Below are positions 1 to 10,060 of a stretch of DNA of 64,000 bases, in pieces. The stretch lies in the NCBI RefSeq assembly GCF_037975245.1, contig NC_092578.1:12136321-12200320 (forward strand). The letters run 5' to 3'. Position 1 is the stretch's first letter. Every line of letters starts with the position of its first letter. The notes beneath the pieces were generated by a model. It was not told the origin of the DNA. It saw only the letters and a list, made by a program, of their open reading frames with translations, and did not search any database. The translations under genes were made by a program, and so were the position numbers. The stretch is from Apostichopus japonicus. Its lineage: Eukaryota; Echinodermata; Holothuroidea; Aspidochirotida; Stichopodidae.

Positions 1-425
1 TAAAGAATCACCACGTCCTTGAAAGAATTCTATTGTTATGGGGTATTGTTAAGGTAAGGGTACATGGTTTTGAACAATGGAAAAACAACTGGGTCCTTGG
101 TCTGAATGTAAAAAAAACCTGGTTGAGTGAGTGAGCAAGTGAGCATGTGTGTTGCCATAGCTATCAACTTGAGGACTTGTGTTCTGGTACACACCGTCGC
201 TGTTATGACGCTTTGGTGAGTGACCGTCAAGGATGTCCTCAAATTGTAAAAATTGGGGAATTGACTCAAAGTGACCTCAGAAAGCTCCTGTATCAGTGTG
301 GGGGGATGTCCTCAAATTGTCACCATCAGACAAATTTGGCAGAACTGTGCTTATGGTAGAAAACCCTGTTACAAAGAGCGCCCTCATTGTCCTCGCATTG
401 ACATCCTCGAATTGTGGTCCTCAAT
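1..425 (+). repeat. Dispersed repeat copy with short internal repeats
   Basis: The first ~120 bases (AATCACCACGTCCT, then GGGTACATGG, GAACAATGGAAAA and a CCTTGGTCTGA-type segment) recur in the same order and orientation at about 60765-60895, so this is a dispersed repeat truncated by the window edge. Downstream, between about 230 and 425, variants of the 13-mer GTCCTCAAATTGT occur at least four times. No convincing coding exon is seen. The family is not identified. Confidence 0.6.
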
Positions 426-959
426 TTGTTTATGATGTTACCATGTATATACTTTAATTATGCCCCGGACATTACTAGAACAGATTTTAAGATCTCCAGA
501 TTGAGATAATCTACAGATAATATGTGCGTGTGAGGAGGAGAGGGGTCGAGAGGTAAACCTGCAAATGGGACTGCACACATGATTTAGCAGGGTCAGTAAT
601 CAGGCCTTAATTTTGATATTTCCCTATACCATGAGAATCCCATATATAAGACCTTGAACTATGAAACAATTTCCACTAGCTGTGTGACCATGTCTCATTC
701 TCGAGACCTCATATTAGCTAAGAAAGCTGGCGAAATAGGGAATCCATATTGTCATTAAAGGAAGATGGCACATGTTAAGTAGGACTAACTTTGTTAATAT
801 AATCATCAAAGGTGATAAAACTTATAACCAGAATGCAAAAATGCAGTGTGGTTTCGATGATGTAACATGAGCAGTTCATGAATCTGACGTAATGTATAGT
901 GAGGGTGTACAACATACTTGATCTAAGTAATACAGTGTTTTATGTGGTACTTCTACACA

Positions 960-2080
960 CCAAACATGAGGTCTGCCCAAGCTTCCCTTCTTGAGATATT
1001 GTGTTTACAAGGTTTTCACAATCTGACCCCTGGTGATCCCAAATGACCTTTGACCTCCACTAAAAACAATAGGATTATGGTACTCAATGTGGTACTGTAC
1101 TTCTACACATTACATATCAGGTCTGCCCATGCTTCCCTTCTTGATATATCTTGTTTACAAGGTTTTCACAATTTCACTTATGGTGACCCCAGATGCCAGC
1201 ATTTCAATGCTTCTCAACACAAAGCATTACAGACTGAAATAACCTCTATTCAAGAGGTGTATGTGCTAACTGGCACTAAAGTTAGTCCTGCCAAGTTTTA
1301 AAAGCAACCCATGGCAAGATTGATGAATTGCACTTTTCATACTTACTTTTTATCAGATTAACTTAATGTAGTCCAGAATGGAGGGGTGGGGTAATGTATA
1401 GAACATTTGTGATTTCCTTTTGGAGGCCTTTTTGCAGACAGGACTGTATTTAATGTTGAGGGGACAGCCAAACGGGGCCAGCTATGTCCTGCCAATATTT
1501 ATGTAACAATATTTGCCACAGTATCAACACGATAAAGAAAGAGATGGCATACTGTGGTGCTTAAATACTTTTCAACAAGTACAAGGTGCAATGAGGTGAT
1601 TTAATTCTGAGAAGTAGGCCTATATGTGGTAAAGCAGCAACATCTTGTAACCAAAATTTTCTTAAACTTTATTATAAAAGCGCACAGGTATATGATGGTT
1701 ACAATTTTTTATTCTTGTGACCCAAAAGGGAACATCTTTCACAAAAGTGCAAAAAAATTGCTTATCATGAAGGATGCTTTCAAACTTTGACAAGATGAGG
1801 AGAGGGGAGGAGGGAAGACAGTGAGTATTATCAAAGGTAAGGGTGACATGAATAAACTACTTTTTACATGGCCGTTACACACCTACTTGTCCCAAAAGAA
1901 AGCAATACTGGATTTCCTAAACACTACAATAACAAGAAAATAAAAACTGGTGTCAAATATCCTAAAAATTGGTGTATAGCTATTTTCTGCTCATCAACAT
2001 GTAGGAAAAAGGCATTAAACCACACAATATGTAGAGAATGATGAGACAATACTAGAATATTCCTTGTGGATGTTGACAGG
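960..2080 (+). repeat. Dispersed repeat family A, longest copy
   Basis: Two similar modules at about 985-1060 and 1120-1200 share TTTACAAGGTTTTCACAAT followed by a 'gacccctggtga' and 'tgacctttgacctcc' type sequence. A further module at about 1975-2075 contains CAACATGTAGGAAAA and CACAATATGTAGAGAATGA. The same modules appear in the same order at 15955-16215, more compactly. Partial copies lie at 9836-10060 (opposite orientation), 31590-31690 and 31955-32400. The class (SINE, MITE or other) cannot be told by eye. Confidence 0.6.
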
Positions 2081-4533
2081 TTGAAAGGACACTGTACAGT
2101 TTAACAAGAAAGTATTGTTATGTCTACTTTATAAAAATTGGCGGGATATAAGTGCCAAGAATGTGTTCATGGGAAATCTAAACAAAATTTTCCAACACTG
2201 CAACATCTGGCACTTACTTGTTGAACAGCCAGTGTACTGTCCATATCTTCAAACGGCTGATCTTCCCAACTTTGAAAATCCTGTTAAAGAGAAAGATGCA
2301 AAGTTGGTTACAGTACTGTATGCATCTTATGCATCTAATGTGCCCCTACATGACAATGGCTGTGAAGTTTGTAAATGCCCCAAGAATCCTTCATGGCAGG
2401 TCCTGTGAGCTACTTAGTCCTATTGAGTCCCTACTGTAAGTTTAATCCCATGCCAAAAAAAAATTCCAGAAGTTCTATTTAAAAGAAACATTTGACTAAC
2501 AAATATATTTGAAGCCGAAGTTCACAGCAGTTTTGATGCAATTTATTACAAATGTTTCCATTTCAATGTAACATGTTTTAGATGTGCTTGCAATTTCCAA
2601 GTATTGAAAAACACAAATTAAAGTCTCTTCCTTGTCAACATTTATGTCTCTTCATGCATGAATGAACAAAGCAATTTAAATAAATTTTCACTACCCAGTT
2701 CTGGTTATCGCTGGCAAAATGTAGTGTAATCAGTATAAATGGTATGCTTAGCATTATTGTTGTGTTGATATCGCCAATATCGGTTTTGCCCGATATCCAA
2801 TATTCCAATCACAAACTCGGCCTTGATGCTGACAGTTTTCAACAGTTAGAATGGCGGTCAAATCTTTCACTTTAAGACAGGCATAATACATAAAGTATCA
2901 AAATTATAATTGGCTATCGTAAGTTATTTACTTATTATCGTTTGCACAATTCACAATCAGTCTCCACTTGTACTGTATAACTCTCATTTGTGGAATCCTG
3001 TTAGTAAACTAGTAAAACAAAAGTATGTGCATATTCTATAACACTTGTCCTAACCTCTTTTTAAAGGAATGGTCATACTTCCCATTAAGTTGATATGCAT
3101 GACACTGTTTGCTAGCATTTTTTTAATCCTTCCTTTTACTTCTGTTAACTATTTGTCACTCTGTTTGACAATTATGTTCAACACTTAAGCTGCATATCTG
3201 ATACCAACTGTTGTGAAATGGAGCCAGGAATTCCTTAGCAAAAGTGTTAAAAGATGACATTGTGTGATGAATATAACTGATTTCATGTAGAAAAGACATT
3301 AGCATATCCTGGCTAAGAACTGTTATTACCCCTAGTGTTTAACAGACCCAAAACAAAAACATATTCTTCAATTTGATTAATTTCTGTAAAAATTTATATC
3401 CTACCATGAGCCGGCTATACAAACAACTTAGCAACTTAACAAGCTTAATCAAAATTAGCAAGTCCTTCGTGTTTGAAATATTTCATTGTGATAGGCTACT
3501 ACTGTAGTTATATACATAGTTTGATCAATGTTTGTCAACGTCACATAAGTTACTTCTTACATTGTGTTTGACTGCAATGCATTTATTATAGGTCTGAATA
3601 CATGCCACTTTTACAATTGTGATTGTGCAAAATTTTCTTGGATTCTTCCCAAGAATATTTGCAAGGGCAAGACAGATGTCATCATGTACTATATGTTAAC
3701 TTTTTAATTATGTTGTGTTCAATTGTATAATACAGTTGGCAAGACTGGTGAAATTTATTTTAACGTTAAAAAAAAATTCCTGAACTTGCTTCATCTTTCT
3801 TTGACCAGCTGATCGGCACATTGATAATTGACCGCTGGCTATTAATCGAAATCGAAACTGAGGCTAAAGAGATTAGTTTGTAAGAACAGATAATATGTCA
3901 CCACAAGTAACAAGAAGTGGCTTGTTGCTAGAAAATTTTCAATATTGGTATGCCATTATGGGCAATGAGGCTAAAATTTAATACCAATATGTCGTCGATA
4001 TTGCAAATATCAGCCGATAGCGATATTGCAAATTTATGTTTATCAGCGCAATGCTTCTTAGCATGGCTACTTCCTAAGATAGAATGACCCAAGATAAAGC
4101 CTGTGTACAAAAACCATACAACTTGATCCACTTTCAACCTTGGCAAACACAATTTTGATAATGATAAATGAAATAAAACTTGTACAAAATCCATTGGGTG
4201 TATACAACAGCTGTGTTGGTTTATTTGGTTAGTTGGCCTAATTCCACATGTAATGTGATTTCTGGCCTCCCCTACTAAATCAGGTTGATGTGGATTTTAA
4301 CAAGTATGCTGTCAAAGATGGTCAAGGTAACCATTTTTGCTGTAATTGGTGCAACGTTACTGCCGTTATTGATCAATATTAGGTGCTAAAATGTGCTCAA
4401 ATTTTTAAGCATTGTAGGCTAGCTATTTAAATTACAATCTTATATGCATAGCAGGGTCGATTGGCTACCTACCATATTATTTTTACAAGCAGTTGCAACA
4501 TGTGTACTATGCCTATATGAATGTGATATAGGC
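2081..4533. other. AT-rich stretch without a recognised gene
   Basis: I find no exon that I can support. A plus-strand open frame at 2115-2408 ends in a short cysteine motif (DNGCEVCKCP) resembling part of an antistasin-type repeat, but most of the expected cysteines are missing. Related 'CCAATATCG / CGATATTGC' sequences near 2765-2810 and 3985-4030 may mark the ends of a decayed DNA transposon; I could not define its termini. Confidence 0.35.
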
Positions 4534-5455
4534 CTACAGCAGGGATGCCAACCTCTGAACTCGGAAAACTGTACTCACATCCCCCAAAAACTGTATTTTG
4601 CCATACAAAACTGTATTTTTTAATACGATGCCTAATTTGACTTGTAACTCTAAACCGAGGGTTTAAACTGACTTGTTTTTAAGTTTATGAGTTAAAAAAT
4701 CTGTTATGCAGAATTGATACAACATGATTATAACATCTTATAAAGTGTACAATTGATGCAACTTACACACATAGTGTTGTAATATACTAAATAGTACTTC
4801 CCTTATTATATTCCATTGTGGCCTTTTTGCACTTCTGCAGGAGTTCCCGATTTAGTTCCCGTTTGTAACAGGGAACCCCTGGGTCTTAGGCTCTTAGGTA
4901 TCCTTTTGTTGGCCTATGTACCAAATTACCTCTGGAGTTTCTCGGAAAGAAAACTTTTTTTTTTTTACAAATTTCCAAAATACGAAAATATGACATCCTA
5001 CCTATTCAGCACTCTGCTAAGCGAATGGCCTAGCCACCTCGACGTGTATGTCACCTGTTCATGGCTTGAAAATGGCTATGAATAGTTACTCAAAATATCC
5101 ATCTCAAAAAGCATCTCAGACAAACCATCCATCTTCAATCTTTACCAAAGTGTAAACTTTAATTACATATTGCCTACATTCCGACATTATTGTGTACTTA
5201 TTTTCAGTATTATACCGTTTATGAACAAATAGAAATGTTACGAACTTGAAGTTAAACATACCTATTCGTTACCTATTTAACTCCATTCAAGTTCAATTAG
5301 AAAAAAAAATGTAAGCTGAGGCCAATCAAACTGAAAAGCAAATTGTACCATCGTAACTTGTTTAAAATTACTCTAGAATGTTACCAGATTGATGTAAACA
5401 ATTAATTACAACTAGAAACTACTCCAATATAAAATACAACATTCCCTCTTTAACA

Positions 5456-5767
5456 GGCGCGGCGGAACGGAAAAATTATTGGGGGGGCTAATGTGTGGAG
5501 ACTATCTAAGCGGAGCGCCACCATCATTTGGCGCGGAGCGTACAAGAAAATTTTGGTTTTCAAACCCCCAGATGGCCGGAAACGGCACTTCCCGAGTGTT
5601 TTATGCTGCGAATACCTAGCCCTAAAATATGGGTCTCAAGCCTGCAATTTCTCAGATTGCACGTAAAAGTCTGTAAAAACATTGTAATTTGTATATTCGA
5701 TGGTGTTTTAAGAGAGGAGCTATTACTCGTAGTGTACTCGCAAAGACGTTTTTGAGCGTAGTAAGGG
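5456..5767 (+). mobile_element. MITE fragment with the GCGGAGCG core
   Basis: It begins with CAGGCGCGGCGGAAC, the kind of end seen on the neighbouring elements. It carries the core ACTATCTAAGCGGAGCGCC (5508 on) followed by TTGGCGCGGAGCGTAC. The same core is found at 5831, 14808, 63490 and, partly, at the window's right edge. The right terminus is not defined because the next element is inserted at 5768. Confidence 0.5.
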
Positions 5768-6174
5768 CAGTGGCGGAGCTAGGGGTATTGGTCAGGGGGG
5801 CAAGAATGGAGTCTATAGGGGCGCTTTCGACACTATCTAAGCGGAGCGCCACCACAGGTTGGCGCGGAGCGTATAGAAAATTTTTGAGTAAAGTTACTCC
5901 CTAGATTGCAGGACATGACCCTTTCCGGGCCTTGCTAATTTGCAGATAAACGGAGAATAAATAGGTGTCGTCGCCATTTTGTCGGAAAATTACACCAACA
6001 GAATATGACAAATGTCAATAGGTACTGTATATGAGAGCGCAATAAAATAGTCAATAATCGCGAATAAGTTAAAAGTAGTGAAAAGCTGAAAAGGGCGCCA
6101 GCAGTCCATTTGAGTCCGTCAGGAGGGGGGGGGGGGATCCGCCGCTGACTTTATATATGGACGCTCCGCCACTA
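5768..6174 (+). mobile_element. hAT-type MITE (407 bp) with 8-bp TSD
   Basis: Left end CAGTGGCGGAGC (5768) and right end GCTCCGCCACTA (to 6174) are inverted repeats with one mismatch. They are flanked by AGTAAGGG (5760-5767) and AGTAAGAG (6175-6182), an 8-bp duplication with one mismatch. Eight-bp duplications are typical of the hAT superfamily. The interior carries the GCGGAGCG core and a G-run near 6124-6136. A related copy lies in opposite orientation at 63022-63598. It has no coding capacity. Confidence 0.8.
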
Positions 6175-6249
6175 AGTAAGAGGATGTTGGAGAACTGGCT
6201 GAAATGAGGCAAGTCATTGGCCTAAGACGAAGTTGTGTTACGCTTACCG

Positions 6250-6555
6250 GTACTCACACTCACTGCTTCCACTTTTCACGGGGCGTGAAGACGCGGTTGG
6301 GGTGACAATGTGGTCTATAGCCAGGGGACGGGCTGAGGGACCAGGGTCCCCCAGCAATTACTAAAATTATTACACCTATAAAGTATACGTGTGCATCGGA
6401 CAGATCGACAAGTATGCATTGAAAAATGGGCAGATGCACGTTTCGGAGCCTTGGTAAATATTGGGGGGGGGGGGGGCTTATCATGCATTTGCCCCCTCAA
6501 CTTTTTCATTGGGGGGGCTGAGCCCCCCAAGCCCCCCCGGTTCCGCCGCCACTGC
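6250..6555. mobile_element. G/C-run-rich MITE fragment
   Basis: The segment contains long G and C runs (for example 6463-6476) and a self-complementary stretch GGGGGGGCTGAGCCCCCC near 6512-6530. It ends in a GCCGCCACTG terminus at about 6554, the inverse of the CAGTGGCGGCGG ends of the local hAT MITEs. The left end is not resolved. Overlapping open frames are repeat artefacts. Confidence 0.5.
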
Positions 6556-6644
6556 TCTTTAAGACATAGCACATACCTTCCAAACAAATGCCGATATCCA
6601 GCAAATTGAAAGTTGTAAACTAAGCTACGCTTCTTTTTTTTTTT

Positions 6645-7105
6645 CTTTTTTTTGGCAAACCGATGGTTAGGCTACATTTCCCATTGACTTAGTGTGGTTG
6701 TTAGGCTAACATGTGGTCGAAGGTTGCAGTATTTCATGGATATTTTAGTTCTAGCTAACTGCGTCATCACAATTTCAGCGAATAAAGAGATGCTTAGACT
6801 AGATTTTCCCGTTGACTACATGTGGTGTTCGGCCCTACCATGCGCGACGATAGCAGCAAGGAAAGTATGAAAAACAGCTACGCAAAGTATTGTTTTTTTT
6901 TGGCAAACCGATGGTTGGGCTACATTTCCCATTAAATTAGTGTGGTTGTTAGGCTAACATGTGGTCGAAGATTGCAGTTTCCATGGATATTTTTATTTTT
7001 TATTTGCGACACAACTAGAGCGAATAAACAGATGGCTAGGTTAGATTTCCATGTTGACTTAGTGTGAAGTAAGGCTACCATGTGGTCGGAGATTTGTGGG
7101 GATTT
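6645..7105 (+). repeat. Diverged ~125-bp tandem repeat, about four copies
   Basis: Successive blocks carry GGCTACATTTCCCATT, then GTGTGGTTGTTAGGCTA, CATGTGGTCGAAG and CATGGATATTTT, interleaved with blocks starting GCGAATAAA(G/C)AGATG. Copies start near 6653, 6778, 6900 and 7019. The array lies inside the 4540-7945 transposon and could be its own subterminal structure. Confidence 0.6.
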
Positions 7106-8400
7106 TAGGTTATTGTCCCAGTGATTGTGCGCGACCCTCTCGCACTGCTTCAAATTTGTTGCGGGATTGTGAGAACTGTTTGCGCGATTCGCGCTGCAAC
7201 TGCAAACCTAGGTAGCTAAAGCAAACGCATGTCACAATTAATTTTACACAGACACCTGATATAACGAGGGCGATTTTCTTATATTTCTCTTCTCTTTTTC
7301 GCACTCGTAATTGTGCTTTAGGAGGGCTTTTTTAGCACTTGCGAGGGCGAATCGCCCGTCGCCACCCGCTTATTTCCAACCCTGTCCAGCACATTCGTTA
7401 ATTCGCGAAATTGGAATTGTTACCATGCTTACTGTGCCGAGAAATATGAAGTCACTAACCACGAGGGAAGCAAAATTGGCGACTCTGGCAGCCTAATTTG
7501 ATGAAATTACATCGTGAAAGACGCATAGCGGGTGTCATTATTTTAATATTTCGTAGTAAAGAACAAACCTTATACATCAGTTGATATTTTCAACTTCCAT
7601 ATGTTTTTGAATAATGATATTTTCACCCTTCCATATGTTTTTGAATAATCGGTATGACATAACTGGTATTCCACGTAATTTTTACCGATTCCGATTATGT
7701 TCCGATTATGCAATAATCATACCGATTCCGATTCAGTTAATCGTTTGAACAAGTTATAACCCTAAGATTGGCCTTAGTCTCATTTAGCAGCCGCCAGTCG
7801 TTTATTTTTTGTACTTATTTTTGATAATGGAAAATCGTATTTTTTGATAATGGAAAATCGTAGTTTTTGAGAACAAAACGTAAAATCGTATTTTTGACAA
7901 TTTTCCGTACAAAATACGGCAAAATCGTACTAGTTGGCATCCCTGCTACAGGCTACAGTATGTGAACAGGTCTGTAGGCCTAACTGTACACAGGTTGGAG
8001 GTCAAAATGGAATTTAGTGGACAGAAACCCCACCATGGCCGAAAATTCTCTCATTTATCAACAGGCCGATAAAATAAACTTTAATTTAACGCAAGGGAAA
8101 TGTTTCCTGGCATGGATTCAAACTCAAGACCTTTACTGGCATAAATCTTTCTTGCAATCCTAAACTTAATTACATGTCATTTGTGTCGTGAAACTAAGCC
8201 CTACGACCGTGCATATTGTGAGAGCCCATTTAAAGAATCATTCACACAGGCTTAGCTGCCTAGGCCATAAATTGACGTTATACTTATATACTTTATAGGC
8301 TAGGAAATATTCAAGTTCAAAGCAATACATCCTTCAATACTGAAATATCCTAGGTCCTATCATTCTTTGAAAAAAAGAATCATGTCGTAAAATAAAGTAC

Positions 8401-8466
8401 TTCTGATTTTGTTCCTGGTCTAATTCGCCGTAATACAGCAGTTTCTTTTCCTTCTTCAGTCGCCAT
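8401..8466 (-). CDS. Possible first coding exon of an unidentified gene
   Basis: On the minus strand an ATG at 8466 in good context (AAAATGGCG) opens a frame reading MATEEGKETAVLRRIRPGTK and two more residues. It reaches a candidate donor (GAA then GTACTT) at 8400/8399 in phase 0. The charged, non-repetitive composition looks more like protein than its surroundings, and CpG-rich sequence (8521-8538) lies just upstream. I recognise no family and find no convincing second exon downstream on the minus strand, which is transposon-rich. It could be a chance frame or a relic. Confidence 0.25.
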
Positions 8467-8480
8467 TTTCAGGTCTACTC

Positions 8481-9656
8481 ATCGAGTTTAATAAATCTGG
8501 AGAAACTATCACACAGTAAATACGCGCGTACGCGCGTACCATGCATGGAGGGTCATGTGATGTGTTCCAGGGTGGTACTAATGTATAACTCTCCCCATTA
8601 CGCATGATGATTTCACCCAACCTATACGTAAATGTGTATGCGTGCTTAGAGCAGCAGACGACACAAGTTACCTAGCAATAACCGTGCCTGTAGCCTAACG
8701 TGATAGCTATATTCCCGTCGAGAAGCATTAGGCTCTGTTCCATGGAGAATTCCGTGGTTGCACTGAACTAAACATTTTCCCCACAGCACCAAACGCTCAC
8801 CCTTGACAACCGTGGAACTACTGATTTGGTTCACACGCAGTGCTTGATGAATACACATCGAGTTTAGAAAATCACAGAGTTAAACTAACTCCCTGGTTAA
8901 ACTAGCTATCCCCGGCCTTATATATTCTTTAATCTTAGTTAGTGTAGGGGCTTTCACAATGATCAGAACCATGATCTAAAACAGTTCATCAATTTCTTTA
9001 ATTGTGTGCGAGTCTATAAGACAGTCTATAAATACAGTAGCTGTACCTCAACTTCAAGCAATCAACAATATGCCTATTCAACCAGAATCATTTCAACACG
9101 AAAATGTACGTTTGGCTAGTTATTGTAGAGATGTCTGCATTAAATGTAATTAACTTGCCCGATACCATACTAAACATAGGTTATGTTACTGTTAGGTAGT
9201 AGGCACTATCTGCATGTGTGTGCAGTTAAGTCAGGTCTACCGAGAACAATTTCTCTTAACTTCTGCAGAGTTAGCTAGTAAACACAATTAACATGATCTA
9301 AGACACCGTCCAGTTCAACAATCCTTTTCGACAAAAAAAATCGTTCTTGAAATACAATTCAGACATCGACATTTCCCGCTGCAAGCCCAATGTATCTGTA
9401 CTTGTTCTGTGCCAGCATGTCTAACGTTAGCATATTAGCACTATTTCGTAGGCCTGAAGTACCAGTACCTTCTTACGCCGTTAGTTCCCATGTCCGATCC
9501 GCCTTGGTGCAAATCTTTCACGAAGTCACTAACACTATTCTCGAACTGCTACAGAGAAATATCAGTTTGAAACCACCCTGGAACACATCACATGACCCTC
9601 CATGCATGGTACGCGCGCCCAATTGACATGAATCTTCCAGATTTATTAAACTCGAT
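8481..9656. repeat. Long inverted repeat, 46-bp perfect arms plus 20-bp outer arms
   Basis: Bases 8531-8576 are exactly the reverse complement of 9572-9617 (46 bp). Farther out, 8481-8500 (ATCGAGTTTAATAAATCTGG) is the exact inverse of 9637-9656. Between inner and outer blocks the arms differ in length and sequence. The 995-bp interior shows no convincing gene. At 8521-8538 the left arm includes the perfect palindrome TACGCGCGTACGCGCGTA. It could be a foldback transposon or a local inverted duplication; no target duplication was identified. Confidence 0.75.
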
Positions 9657-9835
9657 GGATCTACTATGCTATGGTGGCATACTCCTATTAGAGTCTACTG
9701 TATATCAATCCGCCCGAGTGTTCTCCGTCAGAAAAAGTGCCAAAAAGCAAAAGGAGAACCTCTTTTTGGTTTCGATGATAATCGTAACCTATGTAGTCAT
9801 GCAGGCGGATGAGTGTGCTGAGCGTGTGTGACGCC

Positions 9836-10060
9836 TTGCTTGTAAACACGATAACTCAAGAAGGGCAGCTTGAACCAATCATATATTTGGTGAATAGGTG
9901 TGCCGTATTGATTAGAAGAATCTTTTGGTTTTAGAAGAGGTCAAAGGTCCTTAAGGGTCTCTAGAGGTAAAAATGTGGGAACCTTGTAAACACGATATCT
10001 CAAGAAGGGAAGCTTGGACCTATCTCATATTTAGTATGTATAGTTGTGACACGTTAAGTA
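9836..10060 (-). repeat. Dispersed repeat family A, inverted copy
   Basis: Two tandem modules contain TTGTAAACACGATA(A/T)CTCAAGAAGGG followed by an AGCTTG(A/G)ACC segment and 'aggtcaaaggt'. They are the reverse complement of the modules at 960-1200. The modules start near 9840 and 9987, a spacing like that in the plus-strand copy. Confidence 0.6.

Larger units (their letters stand above)
4540..7945. mobile_element. Non-autonomous DNA transposon, 3.4 kb, with 13-bp TIRs and nested MITEs
   Basis: The left end CAGGGATGCCAAC (4540-4552) is matched exactly in inverted orientation by GTTGGCATCCCTG (7933-7945). The 6-mer CTACAG lies immediately outside both ends (4534-4539 and 7946-7951), as expected of a target-site duplication. 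Subterminal sequence is also related on both sides: several AAAA(C/T)(T/C)GTATTTT-like blocks near 4580-4630 and 7800-7930. No transposase frame is visible. The interior contains other insertions (5456-5767, 5768-6174, 6250-6555) and a diverged tandem repeat (6645-7105). CAGGG termini are hAT-like, but the duplication is 6 bp rather than 8, so superfamily assignment is tentative. Confidence 0.7.

Noticed and set aside
2115-2408. Open frame ending in DNGCEVCKCP, resembling an antistasin repeat
   Set aside because: Only the last few positions fit, the earlier conserved cysteines are missing, and there is no clear splice site or signal peptide.
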